A stretch of DNA of 47,068 nucleotides from an uncultured Tateyamaria sp. (GCF_947494755.1 NZ_CANLVZ010000022.1:1-47068), one strand, 5' to 3'. Positions 1 to 7,416 are shown, counted from the stretch's first letter. A program made the numbers and translations. The notes: generated by a model not told the origin, from the letters alone.

Positions 1-96
1 ATCGCGCCGATCGCGATGGAGCAGGGCCTGCGCTTTGCGATCCGCGAAGGCGGCCGCACTGTTGGTGCCGGCGTGGTATCCAAGATTACCGAGTAA
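1..96 (+). CDS. tuf: Elongation factor Tu, C-terminal end (partial)
   Basis: The first 31 codons read in frame 1 end in [15 protein letters not shown] followed by TAA, the diagnostic C terminus of domain 3 of EF-Tu, which carries aminoacyl-tRNA to the ribosome. The gene begins outside the window. The Thr of GGRTVGAG (bases 58-60) aligns with E. coli Thr382, the residue phosphorylated by the P1 Doc toxin; a Doc-type gene lies about 6 kb downstream. tuf directly before rpsJ is the usual order in alphaproteobacteria. Confidence 0.95.
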   Translation: MAPIAMEQGLRFAIREGGRTVGAGVVSKITE

Positions 97-106
97 ACGG
101 TTGCGA

Positions 107-129
107 GGCGGAGGACACCTCCGCCTTAC
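107..129 (+). repeat. Palindromic repeat, copy 1
   Basis: Perfect 8-bp arms GGCGGAGG/CCTCCGCC around an ACA loop, followed by TTAC. It lies just behind the tuf stop codon and belongs to a family of at least nine copies in the window (see 140, 2370, 3072, 5822, 12011, 19716, 19748, 31154). Confidence 0.75.
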
Positions 130-139
130 GCGCCCAAAC

Positions 140-162
140 GTAAGGCGGATCTCGATCCGCCC
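140..162 (-). repeat. Palindromic repeat, copy 2 (inverted)
   Basis: GTAAGGCGGAT, a 4-base loop, then ATCCGCC. The GTAA flank is on the left here, so relative to copy 1 it points the opposite way, giving a head-to-head pair in the tuf-rpsJ gap. Apart from this pair, the 153-base gap holds no gene I can support. Confidence 0.7.
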
Positions 163-249
163 TGCACCGAAAAAACAGACGCGACGAGGGGTGTCGATGA
201 GCGACGCTCCTCCTCTCCGTTAAGAGCCCCGAGTAAGGGAACGCACATC

Positions 250-570
250 ATGGCCGTTCAAAGCCAAAACATCCGCATTCGCCTCAAGGCGTTTGACTAT
301 CGTGTGCTGGATGCCTCCACACAAGAGATCGTCAACACCGCCAAACGCACAGGCGCGTCCGTCCGTGGGCCCATCCCACTGCCGAACAAGATCGAAAAAT
401 TCACCGTTCTGCGTGGCCCCCACGTCGACAAGAAATCCCGTGACCAGTTCGAGATCCGCACGCACAAGCGTCTGCTCGACATCGTTGATCCGACCCCCCA
501 GACCGTGGACGCGCTGATGAAGCTCGACCTCGCCGCTGGTGTGGATGTCGAGATCAAACTGCAATCGTAA
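250..570 (+). CDS. rpsJ: 30S ribosomal protein S10
   Basis: A 106-residue protein starting [20 protein letters not shown] with the S10 core ([17 protein letters not shown]), normal length for the family. S10 sits in the head of the 30S subunit and, as NusE, also joins antitermination complexes. It is the first gene of the S10 block, 153 bases behind tuf, and is followed after 14 bases by rplC, whose ribosome-binding site is AAAGGAGG. Its own start has an AAGGGA-type site a few bases upstream. Confidence 0.97.
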   Translation: MAVQSQNIRIRLKAFDYRVLDASTQEIVNTAKRTGASVRGPIPLPNKIEKFTVLRGPHVDKKSRDQFEIRTHKRLLDIVDPTPQTVDALMKLDLAAGVDVEIKLQS

Positions 571-584
571 AGGAGGGTACATCC

Positions 585-1457
585 ATGTTGCGCTCTGGAA
601 TTCTCGCAAAGAAAGTCGGCATGACCCGGCTGTTCATGGAAGACGGCAAGCAGGTTCCTGTTACCGTTCTTCAACTGGACGGTCTGCAGGTCGTTGGCCA
701 ACGGACATCGGACAAGGACGGCTACACCGCTGTAACGCTTGGGGCGGGTTCGCCCAAGGTCAAGCGCGTCAGCCAAGCCATGCGCGGCCACTTCGCCGCA
801 CAGAAAGTGGAACCCAAGCGCAAGTTGGTCGAGTTCCGCGTGACCGAAGACAACCTGATCAATGTGGGCGAGGAAATTATCGCCGACCACTACTTTGAGG
901 GGCAGTTCGTCGACGTGACCGGCACCTCTATCGGTAAGGGTTTTGCCGGTGCCATGAAACGCCACAACTTCGGCGGTCTCCGGGCCAGCCACGGTGTGTC
1001 GATTTCGCACCGCTCGCATGGCTCGACCGGTCAGTGTCAGGATCCCGGCAAAGTCTTCAAAGGCAAGAAGATGGCGGGCCACATGGGTGCCGCCAAGGTG
1101 ACCACGCAAAACCTTCAGGTTGTGCGCACCGATGCCGACCGTGGTCTGATCATGATCAAGGGTGCCGTCCCCGGATCGAAAGGGGGCTGGGTCACCGTCA
1201 AGGATGCGGTCAAAAAGCCGTTCCCCGAAAACGCGATCCTGCCCGCCGCTCTGAAATCTGCCCGCGAAGAAGCCGCCAAAGCCGCTGAAGAAGCTGCTGC
1301 AGCCGCCGCCGCAGAGGCCGAAGCCGAAGCAAAACGTCTTGCCGAAGAGCAGGCCGCTGCCGAAGCCGAAGCGCTTAAAGCCGCCGAAGCCGACATCGCT
1401 GCTGACAAGGCCGACGATGCGGGCGACGCGCCCGAGAACAAGGAAGGTGACGCATGA
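585..1457 (+). CDS. rplC: 50S ribosomal protein L3 with long Ala/Glu-rich C-terminal tail
   Basis: Residues 1 to about 220 are a standard L3, including the central loop that reaches the peptidyl-transferase centre and GSTGQCQ, whose first Gln is residue 150, the position methylated by PrmB in E. coli. L3 is normally about 210 residues; this one has 290. The extra 69 residues are almost only Ala, Glu, Lys and Asp with heptad-like spacing, suggesting a charged helix or disordered tail projecting from the subunit. The strong ribosome-binding site AAAGGAGG stands before ATG. The stop overlaps the rplD start (ATGA), so translation is probably coupled. Confidence 0.96.
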   Translation: MLRSGILAKKVGMTRLFMEDGKQVPVTVLQLDGLQVVGQRTSDKDGYTAVTLGAGSPKVKRVSQAMRGHFAAQKVEPKRKLVEFRVTEDNLINVGEEIIADHYFEGQFVDVTGTSIGKGFAGAMKRHNFGGLRASHGVSISHRSHGSTGQCQDPGKVFKGKKMAGHMGAAKVTTQNLQVVRTDADRGLIMIKGAVPGSKGGWVTVKDAVKKPFPENAILPAALKSAREEAAKAAEEAAAAAAAEAEAEAKRLAEEQAAAEAEALKAAEADIAADKADDAGDAPENKEGDA

Positions 1458-2071
1458 AACTCGATGTCATCAAACTAGACGGCGGCAAGGCCGGTTCTGT
1501 CGATCTGGACGAGGCCCTGTTTGGCCTCGAGCCACGCGCAGACATCCTGCACCGCGTCGTCCGCTGGCAGCGTAACAACGCCCAGGCCGGCACGCACAAG
1601 GTCAAGACGCGGTCCGAAGTGAAATACTCGACCAAGAAGATCTATCGCCAAAAAGGCACCGGCGGCGCACGCCACGGTGCCCGCTCGGCCCCGATCTTCC
1701 GCGGTGGTGGTGTCTACAAGGGTCCGGTTGTGCGCAGCCACGGTCATGACCTGCCCAAGAAGTTCCGCAAGCTCGGTCTGCGTCACGCGCTGTCCGCCAA
1801 AATGGCGGCGGGTGAGTTGGTCATCATCGAGGATGCGGCCACCACGGGTAAAACTGCCGCTCTGGCCAAGCAGGTCAAGGATCTGGGCTGGAAACGCGCG
1901 CTGGTCATTGACGGCGCATCCGTGAACGAGGATTTCCTCGCCGCATCGCGCAACATCGAAGGTCTGGACATCCTGCCGACGATGGGCGCCAACGTATACG
2001 ATATCCTGAAACGTGACACGCTCGTGATCACCAAAGCAGGGATCGAAGCACTGGAGGCTCGCCTGAAATGA
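1454..2071 (+). CDS. rplD: 50S ribosomal protein L4
   Basis: A 205-residue L4. The conserved extended loop that lines the peptide exit tunnel ([15 protein letters not shown], about residues 56-70) and GVYKGP motif are present. L4 in E. coli represses its own operon; no matching leader could be recognised here. It overlaps rplC and rplW by four bases each, the usual tight packing of the S10 operon. Confidence 0.97.
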   Translation: MKLDVIKLDGGKAGSVDLDEALFGLEPRADILHRVVRWQRNNAQAGTHKVKTRSEVKYSTKKIYRQKGTGGARHGARSAPIFRGGGVYKGPVVRSHGHDLPKKFRKLGLRHALSAKMAAGELVIIEDAATTGKTAALAKQVKDLGWKRALVIDGASVNEDFLAASRNIEGLDILPTMGANVYDILKRDTLVITKAGIEALEARLK

Positions 2072-2364
2072 GTGCCAAGGCAGAACATTACGACGTGATC
2101 CGCAAGCCGGTCATCACCGAAAAGGCCACTATGGCGTCCGAAAACGGCGCGATCGTGTTCGAAGTGGCGATGGACAGCAACAAGCCGATGATCAAAGAGG
2201 CCGTCGAGGCCCTGTTTGGGGTCAAGGTTAAGGCCGTGAACACGACCATCACCAAAGGCAAAGTCAAACGCTTCCGCGGCGCGTTGGGCAAGCGCAAGGA
2301 CGTCAAGAAGGCGTATGTGACGCTTGAAGAAGGCAACACGATTGACGTGAGTACCGGGCTTTGA
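2068..2364 (+). CDS. rplW: 50S ribosomal protein L23
   Basis: A 98-residue L23 ([16 protein letters not shown] near the N terminus; [15 protein letters not shown] in the middle), which borders the exit tunnel and docks trigger factor and SRP. It overlaps rplD by four bases. Unusually for an S10 operon it is followed not by rplB but by a palindromic repeat, a clear terminator and an 800-base insertion, so it is probably the last gene of this transcript. Confidence 0.97.
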   Translation: MSAKAEHYDVIRKPVITEKATMASENGAIVFEVAMDSNKPMIKEAVEALFGVKVKAVNTTITKGKVKRFRGALGKRKDVKKAYVTLEEGNTIDVSTGL

Positions 2365-2369
2365 TTGGT

Positions 2370-2392
2370 GGTGGGCAAATTGCCCACCTTAC
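2370..2392 (+). repeat. Palindromic repeat, copy 3
   Basis: GGTGGGCAA and TTGCCCACC are perfect 9-base arms around a single A, followed by TTAC. It starts five bases after the rplW stop. The stem differs in sequence from copies 1 and 2 but keeps the palindrome and the TTAC end. Confidence 0.7.
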
Positions 2393-2403
2393 GGTAAGAA
2401 GGA

Positions 2404-2437
2404 GAGGCCTCGCTTTTTCGGCGGGCCTCTTTTTTAA
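2404..2437 (+). terminator. Rho-independent terminator after rplW
   Basis: AGAGGCC and GGCCTCT form a 7-bp stem around a T-rich loop, followed by six Ts. It would end the rpsJ-rplC-rplD-rplW transcript. The T-tract overlaps the stop codon of the convergent gene at 2434. Confidence 0.75.
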
Positions 2438-2838
2438 TGACCACTAATCTGTTTGCTAAGACGTTTGAAACAGGTCGCTTCGATCCCAAGAGTAGAACTT
2501 GTGATTGTACAGTAGCCGTAATCGGTAAGACCATCGTTTGACTCAAGTCCAATTCCGGACTCAATTACGTCAATACCGTTCAACGTTTGGACGATTTTTT
2601 CGCTTTGTTCATCATACGTGTCGATTTGGACGGCTTCGTTTCCGTTTTGCCATTTGTATGCTGACACAAAATGACCAGTGCCCCCATAAAAGTCCTGTCG
2701 GCAGCCTGACTTGCTCACAAGAGTGAAGTTGCGTCCGTCGGGAGCAATATGGTAGCTACACGTCCCGAACGAATGCCAGTTCGCAGCACTGGCGGGGTTA
2801 CAGATTATGAGCGCGACTATCAAATTTCGAAGTCTCAT
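2434..2838 (-). CDS. Small exported four-cysteine protein of unknown function
   Basis: I do not recognise this 134-residue protein. It starts with a plausible Sec signal peptide: MRLRN, a hydrophobic stretch LIVALIIC, then ASA-ANW as a likely cleavage site after residue 18. The mature part has exactly four cysteines (27, 46, 110, 123), compatible with two disulfides in the periplasm or outside the cell, and is rich in Gly, Ser, Asn and aromatic residues. It lies opposite to the ribosomal genes between rplW and rplB, in DNA visibly richer in A/T than its neighbours, which suggests acquisition after the operon was formed. It could be a lineage-specific secreted factor; nothing nearby explains its role. 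Confidence 0.6.
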   Translation of the reverse strand: MRLRNLIVALIICNPASAANWHSFGTCSYHIAPDGRNFTLVSKSGCRQDFYGGTGHFVSAYKWQNGNEAVQIDTYDEQSEKIVQTLNGIDVIESGIGLESNDGLTDYGYCTITSSTLGIEATCFKRLSKQISGH

Positions 2839-2840
2839 TT

Positions 2841-2869
2841 TTGATCTACGTCTATACGCTTTTCATCTT
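2841..2869 (+). promoter_or_regulatory. Possible sigma70 promoter for the rplB block (weak)
   Basis: TTGATC, a 17-base spacer and CATCTT. The -35 is identical to that proposed before rplO, but the -10 matches poorly. A second possibility is TTGTTA at 2937-2942 with TAAGAA at 2960-2965, also 17 bases apart. A promoter is needed somewhere in 2839-3181 because a terminator follows rplW. Confidence 0.25.
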
Positions 2870-3000
2870 ATATTTTTCATCAAGCGCATTATTCGTACAG
2901 AGGTCAACGGTTTGTTCGCAGAACCATCAGGCGGTTTTGTTACGCAGTGGACAGATTGCTAAGAAAGATATGGGTCGATGGCCCTTATTGGAGGGTTGAC

Positions 3001-3064
3001 GGTGTGGGGGTGCTGCCTTACCAGACCCCATCGACACCGCCCCGGATTCGTCCGGGGCTTTGTC
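3001..3064 (+). promoter_or_regulatory. Two successive hairpins ahead of rplB; the second looks like a terminator
   Basis: GGTGT/ACACC with GGGG/CCCC (3001-3038) encloses a first hairpin. Directly behind it GCCCCGGA-TTCG-TCCGGGGC (3039-3058) is a perfect 8-bp stem with a stable tetraloop, followed by TTTGTCTTT. No plus-strand gene precedes it in this gap, so it is either an attenuator in the rplB leader or a leftover terminator. The rest of the 343-base gap 2839-3181 holds repeat copy 4 and nothing else I can name. Confidence 0.45.
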
Positions 3065-3071
3065 TTTGGCT

Positions 3072-3094
3072 GTAAGGCGGATGCATCATCCGCC
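3072..3094 (-). repeat. Palindromic repeat, copy 4 (inverted)
   Basis: GTAAGGCGGAT, five loop bases, ATCCGCC. It resembles copy 2 closely and lies right after the terminator-like hairpin, 88 bases before rplB. Confidence 0.65.
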
Positions 3095-3181
3095 CGCCGC
3101 CACCTCACTTCGGGCACCTACGGGGGCCTATAACCATCGTGGCCCACATGGCCGCGCACAGCAAAACGGAAGACAGCAATC

Positions 3182-4024
3182 ATGGCACTCAAGTCGTATA
3201 AGCCGACGACGCCGGGCCAGCGTGGGCTGGTACTGATCGACCGTTCGGAGCTTTGGAAAGGCCGCCCGGTCAAGTCTCTCACTGAGGGTTTGACCAAGAA
3301 TGGCGGACGGAACAACACCGGACGGATCACGATGCGCCGCAAAGGCGGGGGCGCGAAACGCCTCTATCGGATCGTCGATTTTCGTCGCAACAAAATGGAT
3401 GTCTCGGCTACGGTCGAACGCATCGAATATGATCCCAACCGGACCGCGTTCATCGCGCTGGTGAAATACGATGATGGCGAGCAGGCCTATATCCTTGCCC
3501 CTCAGCGTCTGGCGGTCGGTGACAAGATCATCTCCTCCCAAAAGGCGGATATCAAACCCGGTAACGCAATGCCGTTCCAGGGGATGCCCATTGGGACAAT
3601 CATTCACAACATCGAGCTGAAGCCCGGCAAGGGTGGTCAGATCGCGCGCGCCGCTGGCACCTATGCCCAGTTCGTGGGCCGCGACGGGGGCTATGCCCAG
3701 ATCCGTCTGTCCTCGGGCGAGCTGCGTCTGGTCCGTCAGGAATGCATGGCCACCGTTGGTGCCGTGTCCAACCCAGACAACAGCAACCAGAACTACGGTA
3801 AAGCGGGCCGCATGCGTCACAAGGGCATCCGCCCGTCTGTGCGTGGTGTCGTCATGAACCCGATCGACCACCCCCACGGTGGTGGTGAAGGGCGCACATC
3901 GGGTGGTCGCCACCCAGTGTCCCCATGGGGCAAGCCCACCAAGGGTGCCCGCACCCGCAACAAGAACAAAGCGTCGCAAAAGCTGATCATCCGCTCGCGT
4001 CACGCCAAGAAAAAGGGGCGCTGA
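3182..4024 (+). CDS. rplB: 50S ribosomal protein L2
   Basis: A 280-residue L2, normal length. It has the RNA-binding core and, near the C terminus, [17 protein letters not shown]; its first His after Asp is residue 230, matching the E. coli His229 that is important for peptidyl transfer. It begins a new block rplB-rpsS-rplV-rpsC-rplP after the insertion. rpsS follows after three bases. Confidence 0.97.
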   Translation: MALKSYKPTTPGQRGLVLIDRSELWKGRPVKSLTEGLTKNGGRNNTGRITMRRKGGGAKRLYRIVDFRRNKMDVSATVERIEYDPNRTAFIALVKYDDGEQAYILAPQRLAVGDKIISSQKADIKPGNAMPFQGMPIGTIIHNIELKPGKGGQIARAAGTYAQFVGRDGGYAQIRLSSGELRLVRQECMATVGAVSNPDNSNQNYGKAGRMRHKGIRPSVRGVVMNPIDHPHGGGEGRTSGGRHPVSPWGKPTKGARTRNKNKASQKLIIRSRHAKKKGR

Positions 4025-4027
4025 TAG

Positions 4028-4306
4028 ATGTCTCGTTCTGTTTGGAAAGGTCCGTTCGTCGACAGCTATGTGCTGAAGAAGGCGGAAGCGTCGCGCGAGA
4101 GCGGGCGCAACGAAGTGATCAAGATCTGGTCGCGCCGCTCCACCATTCTGCCCCAGTTCGTGGGTCTGACCTTTGGGGTGTATAACGGCCACAAGCATAT
4201 TCCCGTGAACGTGTCCGAAGAGATGATCGGCCAGAAGTTCGGTGAATATTCGCCCACGCGGACCTATTACGGTCACGCCGCTGACAAGAAGGCGAAACGC
4301 AAATGA
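4028..4306 (+). CDS. rpsS: 30S ribosomal protein S19
   Basis: A 92-residue S19 starting [20 protein letters not shown], with [20 protein letters not shown] in the C-terminal half; binds 16S rRNA in the head next to S13. It overlaps the rplV start by four bases. Confidence 0.97.
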   Translation: MSRSVWKGPFVDSYVLKKAEASRESGRNEVIKIWSRRSTILPQFVGLTFGVYNGHKHIPVNVSEEMIGQKFGEYSPTRTYYGHAADKKAKRK

Positions 4307-4683
4307 GCAAGGACAAGAACCCACGCCGCGTGGCGGACAACGAAGCAATGGCCAAGACCCGTATGCTGCGCACGTCCCCGCAAAAGCTGAACCTCGTGGC
4401 TCAGCTGATCCGTGGCAAGAAGGTGGACAAGGCCCTGACCGACCTCACCTTCTCGAAAAAGCGCATCGCGCAGGACGTCAAGAAGTGCCTGCAATCCGCG
4501 ATCGCCAATGCTGAAAACAACCACAACCTGGATGTCGACGAGCTGATCGTCGCCGAAGCCTGGGTTGGCAAGAACCTGACCATGAAACGTGGGCGTCCCC
4601 GGGCGCGCGGCCGTTTCGGCAAGATCATGAAGCCGTTCGCCGAAATCACGATCAAAGTGCGTCAAGTCGAGGAGCAAGCCTGA
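4303..4683 (+). CDS. rplV: 50S ribosomal protein L22
   Basis: A 126-residue L22. The core starts at [11 protein letters not shown] (about residue 22), and the tunnel-lining hairpin with [12 protein letters not shown] is present. Compared with the 110-residue E. coli protein it has about 15 extra residues at the N terminus ([20 protein letters not shown]); an internal ATG at residue 16 would remove them, but the upstream ATG overlaps the rpsS stop as ATGA, favouring the long form. Its stop shares one base with the rpsC start. Confidence 0.96.
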   Translation: MSKDKNPRRVADNEAMAKTRMLRTSPQKLNLVAQLIRGKKVDKALTDLTFSKKRIAQDVKKCLQSAIANAENNHNLDVDELIVAEAWVGKNLTMKRGRPRARGRFGKIMKPFAEITIKVRQVEEQA

Positions 4684-5390
4684 TGGGTAACAAAGTCAAT
4701 CCGATTGGCATGCGCCTGCAGGTGAACCGCACCTGGGACAGCCGCTGGTATGCCGACACCAAGGATTACGGTGATCTTCTGCTCGAAGATCTGAAAATCC
4801 GTGATTTCATCAAGACCGAGTGCAAGCAGGCCGGTGTGGCCCGTGTGATCATCGAACGGCCTCACAAGAAGTGCCGTGTCACGATCCACACAGCCCGCCC
4901 CGGTGTCATCATCGGCAAGAAAGGTGCGGACATCGAAGGTCTGCGCAAGAAGCTGGCGAACCTGACCGACTCTGAGTTGCACCTCAACATCGTTGAAGTC
5001 CGCAAGCCCGAGCTGGATGCCGCCCTTGTGGGTGAAAGCATCGCCCAACAGCTTGAGCGTCGGGTGTCCTTCCGCCGCGCCATGAAGCGCGCGGTGCAGA
5101 ACGCCATGCGCATGGGTGCCCTGGGCATCCGCGTGAACGTCGCGGGCCGCCTTGGCGGCGCCGAAATCGCGCGGACCGAGTGGTATCGCGAGGGTCGCGT
5201 GCCTTTGCACACCCTGCGTGCCGACATCGATTACGCACACGTCGAGGCGTCGACCGCCTATGGTATCATCGGGATCAAGACCTGGATCTTCAAAGGTGAA
5301 ATCATGGAGCACGACCCCCAGGCGCGTGACCGTAAAGCACAGGAACTCCAGGACGGCCCAGCACCTCGCGGTGCAGGCGGTCGTCGTTGA
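4683..5390 (+). CDS. rpsC: 30S ribosomal protein S3
   Basis: A 235-residue S3 with the KH domain motif [12 protein letters not shown] (about residues 74-85) and the C-terminal domain with [14 protein letters not shown]3 forms part of the mRNA entry pore. It ends in a Gly/Arg/Pro-rich tail (APRGAGGRR). It is coupled to rplV through a one-base overlap and precedes rplP by 15 bases. Confidence 0.97.
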   Translation: MGNKVNPIGMRLQVNRTWDSRWYADTKDYGDLLLEDLKIRDFIKTECKQAGVARVIIERPHKKCRVTIHTARPGVIIGKKGADIEGLRKKLANLTDSELHLNIVEVRKPELDAALVGESIAQQLERRVSFRRAMKRAVQNAMRMGALGIRVNVAGRLGGAEIARTEWYREGRVPLHTLRADIDYAHVEASTAYGIIGIKTWIFKGEIMEHDPQARDRKAQELQDGPAPRGAGGRR

Positions 5391-5405
5391 TCGGAGGGCA
5401 TTTAG

Positions 5406-5819
5406 ATGCTTCAACCAAAGCGTACCAAATTCCGCAAACAGTTTAAGGGCTCGATCAAGGGTCTGGCAAAGGGCGGGTCCGACCTGAACTTTGGCACCTA
5501 TGGTCTCAAGGCGCTTGAGCCTGAGCGGGTCACCGCCCGTCAGATCGAAGCGGCGCGTCGTGCCATGACCCGTCACATGAAACGTCAGGGCCGGGTGTGG
5601 ATCCGGATTTTCCCGGACGTGCCCGTGACGGCCAAGCCCATCGAAGTGCGTATGGGTAAAGGTAAGGGCTCGGTCGACCGTTGGGCGGCCAAGGTCAAAC
5701 CCGGTCGCGTGATGTTCGAAATCGATGGCGTGAACGACGACATCGCCCGCGAGGCCCTGCGCCTTGCGGCGATGAAGTTGCCGATCAAAACCCGCGTTGT
5801 GGTCCGCGAGGACTGGTAA
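5406..5819 (+). CDS. rplP: 50S ribosomal protein L16
   Basis: A 137-residue L16 starting [15 protein letters not shown], with [12 protein letters not shown] and VRMGKGKG. Arg82 in VRMGKGKG corresponds to E. coli Arg81, which is hydroxylated there by the 2OG oxygenase YcfD/RoxA; a gene for an unrelated 2OG-type oxygenase lies 1 kb downstream (6799-7416). L16 helps place the A-site tRNA. It is the last gene of its block: repeat copy 5 and a terminator follow instead of rpmC. Confidence 0.97.
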   Translation: MLQPKRTKFRKQFKGSIKGLAKGGSDLNFGTYGLKALEPERVTARQIEAARRAMTRHMKRQGRVWIRIFPDVPVTAKPIEVRMGKGKGSVDRWAAKVKPGRVMFEIDGVNDDIAREALRLAAMKLPIKTRVVVREDW

Positions 5820-5821
5820 TT

Positions 5822-5844
5822 GGTGGGCCGATTGCCTACCCTAC
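5822..5844 (+). repeat. Palindromic repeat, copy 5
   Basis: GGTGGGC-CGAT-GCCTACC-like arms (7 bp with one G-T pair, overlapping loop base), followed by CTAC. It starts two bases after the rplP stop and resembles copy 3. Confidence 0.55.
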
Positions 5845-5857
5845 GAATGTGGTTGAT

Positions 5858-5890
5858 AGCCCCTGGTGTGAAAGCGCCTGGGGTTATTTT
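5858..5890 (+). terminator. Terminator after rplP
   Basis: AGCCCC-t-GG pairs with CC-t-GGGGTT around a 10-base loop, followed by ATTTT. It would end the rplB-rplP transcript before the toxin-antitoxin insertion. Confidence 0.6.
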
Positions 5891-5908
5891 GTTCTTTAGA
5901 CAAACATA

Positions 5909-5938
5909 TTGCGCAACAGGGTCTAGATACCTTTATAA
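5909..5938 (+). promoter_or_regulatory. Possible promoter and operator of the toxin-antitoxin pair
   Basis: TTGCGC, 18 bases, TTATAA. The -35 lies inside the palindrome TTGCGCAA, a natural site for an autoregulating antitoxin. A start of transcription near 5945 would leave only a short leader before the ATG at 5969. Prediction from sequence only. Confidence 0.3.
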
Positions 5939-5968
5939 GAGGTAATTCTTTCAACGCGGTTGTTTGCG

Positions 5969-6151
5969 ATGCCACAACTTAAGAAATCTGCAGTCAAGGG
6001 TGGTACGGTCGTGCGTGACGCTCGTTCAGGTAGGTTCGTATCTGTGCAAAGCTCTGGAAAGACGTCGAGATCCGGTCCGAAATCGATGACGGCAGCCAAG
6101 CTAGTGACAGCCAAACGCCGGGACGCCTTGAAGAGGTTGGCCGATCGCTAG
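5969..6151 (+). CDS. Putative antitoxin: 60-residue basic protein before the Doc-type toxin
   Basis: A 60-residue, strongly basic protein. Its N-terminal half has VVRDARSGRFVSVQ, a motif I associate with short proteins encoded before Fic/Doc-type toxins; the C-terminal half is Ser/Lys/Arg-rich and ends in a short helix (DALKRLADR). It does not look like Phd, whose DNA-binding fold is about 70 residues and acidic. I take the ATG at 5969; an in-frame TTG at 5960 would add three residues. Neither has a good ribosome-binding site at normal spacing, so a nearly leaderless mRNA is possible. It ends 19 bases before the first possible toxin start, consistent with a two-gene operon. The antitoxin role is inferred from position, size and the neighbour. 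Confidence 0.55.
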   Translation: MPQLKKSAVKGGTVVRDARSGRFVSVQSSGKTSRSGPKSMTAAKLVTAKRRDALKRLADR

Positions 6152-6170
6152 GCGCCACTATAAGCTAACT

Positions 6171-6530
6171 TTGGCCGATGCTTTTCTGGCTCATGACGAG
6201 GCTTTAAGGTATGGTGGTCGACCCGGCGTTTCGAGTTTACATCTCATTCAGTCAGCTTTGGGCCGTCCCTACTCCGGTTATCACCCGAAGATTGCAGCCA
6301 AGGCTGCTGCTACATTGCATAGTTGCGTCAGCAACCATGGATTTGTCGATGGCAACAAGCGGACAGCATGGATATTGACGGAACTACTCATTGAGCGCAG
6401 CGGCTACTCTCTGAACATTCCGGACGACGAGCCAATTGATGATCTGGTTGTCGCTGTCGCAGCGGGCGAGGTTGACTTCTCGGACTTGGAGGACTGGTTT
6501 CAGGCGAGGTTGGTACGCTCTCGATACTGA
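6171..6530 (+). CDS. doc: Doc-type (death-on-curing, Fic fold) toxin
   Basis: A 119-residue protein with HGFVDGNKR at residues 56-64, the Doc form of the Fic motif (HxFx[D/N]xNKR, without the second glycine-arginine of AMPylating Fic enzymes). RYGGRPGV at residues 13-20 matches the conserved RYGG-PG of Doc proteins. Characterised Doc is a kinase that inactivates EF-Tu on a C-terminal threonine. The start is odd: the only standard start codon is TTG at 6171; the reading frame is open back to 6132 and there spells residues (YKLTLADAFLAHDEAL) that fit the first Doc helix, but no ATG, GTG or TTG is found there. The true start may be TTG, a rarer codon, or a frameshift product from the upstream gene. 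The C terminus looks complete. Confidence 0.75.
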   Translation: MADAFLAHDEALRYGGRPGVSSLHLIQSALGRPYSGYHPKIAAKAAATLHSCVSNHGFVDGNKRTAWILTELLIERSGYSLNIPDDEPIDDLVVAVAAGEVDFSDLEDWFQARLVRSRY

Positions 6531-6798
6531 CCCGAATAATTTGGCGATCGGACAAGTATTGCGATTTGCTGATAGACACGCCGCGGCACACGACTTGGTA
6601 CGAGCCAGATTTTCGACTCAAGTGGTCTTTGGTCTAGGTAGGTTCCAATCGGGCCAAATCTATCTGCAGTGGGCACCGCTGAACCCGACCCGCAGCGTTA
6701 AGGACTGCCAGCAACGAGAGAAAGAAGGGCAGTGACAACTTAGGTTTTCAAGTATGAGCTATGAATTAACATCGACTATATAGGCATGACGTGCGCCG
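6531..6798. other. Intergenic stretch without a supported gene
   Basis: 268 bases between the toxin gene and the convergent oxygenase gene. One overlapping reading frame (6436-6735) runs through but has no family resemblance or ribosome-binding site and looks fortuitous. The composition is more A/T-rich than the ribosomal genes. No clear terminator was found. Confidence 0.5.
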
Positions 6799-7416
6799 TC
6801 ACTCCCACCCATAATTGAACGACACCGACACCCGCTCATCCTCGGCCATGTTCATCGGCACCTCGTGGCGCAGCCAGCTTTCCCACAGCAGCACATCGCC
6901 CACCGCCGGTTTGGCATAGTGGAACTGGCGCAACTCCTCGGGCGCATCCTTTGTGCGCCCCGGCGCGGCCATCATCATCGGCAGCCGCGGGTCCTCGAGT
7001 TTCAGCGCGCTGGTCCCCTCGGGCATCGCCACATAGGTCGTGCCCGAAATCACCGAATGAGGGTGGATGTGGCCGGTGTGGATGCCGCCTTCGGGCAGGA
7101 TGTTGATCCAGATCGAGTCCAGCACCAGTGTTTTGTCCCCCAGATCGAAGGCCAACTCGCGGGCAAAGGCGGCGACATGCGCGTCCAGCGCCTTGACCAG
7201 ATCGCCAAAGATCGGGAACCGCCACGGCAGGTCGGTCAGCGACGCATAAGAGGTGTAGCCGGGATAGCCCTGCGCCTCGCACCAGTCGTGCCCCGCCTCG
7301 TCATCTTCGGCAATGCCATAGCAGTTGCGCTCCAGCTCGGTCGGATCGACCTTGGGCGCGAACTCGGACAGGGCGGCATGATAGAGGCGGGTGGCGAAGA
7401 GGGATGTGATTTTCAT
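6799..7416 (-). CDS. Putative 2OG-Fe(II) oxygenase (TIGR02466-like)
   Basis: A 205-residue protein that fits the double-stranded beta-helix oxygenase fold: GGIHTGHIHPHS (residues 110-121) supplies the proximal histidine(s), LRHEVPMN carries the distal His184, and Arg195 in ERVSVSFNYG is placed to bind the 2-oxoglutarate carboxylate. SGTTYV after the proximal motif is typical of the TIGR02466 group. The substrate is unknown. It faces rpmC across a 307-base gap and follows the rplP block, so a role in modifying a ribosomal protein is conceivable by analogy with YcfD/RoxA on L16, but that enzyme belongs to another (JmjC) family. Confidence 0.7.
   Translation of the reverse strand: MKITSLFATRLYHAALSEFAPKVDPTELERNCYGIAEDDEAGHDWCEAQGYPGYTSYASLTDLPWRFPIFGDLVKALDAHVAAFARELAFDLGDKTLVLDSIWINILPEGGIHTGHIHPHSVISGTTYVAMPEGTSALKLEDPRLPMMMAAPGRTKDAPEELRQFHYAKPAVGDVLLWESWLRHEVPMNMAEDERVSVSFNYGWE

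Noticed and set aside
107-162. Reading the paired palindromes behind tuf as a terminator or CRISPR-like repeat
   Set aside because: No T-tract follows, and copies are dispersed singly or in inverted pairs, without spacers of constant length.
297-1109. Long minus-strand frame opposite rpsJ and rplC
   Set aside because: Mirror frame of strongly biased G/C-third-position genes; no family resemblance and the plus-strand genes are certain.
3128-4348. 406-codon minus-strand frame opposite rplB and rpsS
   Set aside because: Shadow of certain ribosomal genes; His/Asp/Val-rich composition typical of antisense frames.
6436-6735. 99-codon frame overlapping the end of the toxin gene
   Set aside because: No ribosome-binding site, no recognisable motif, overlaps a supported gene in another frame.
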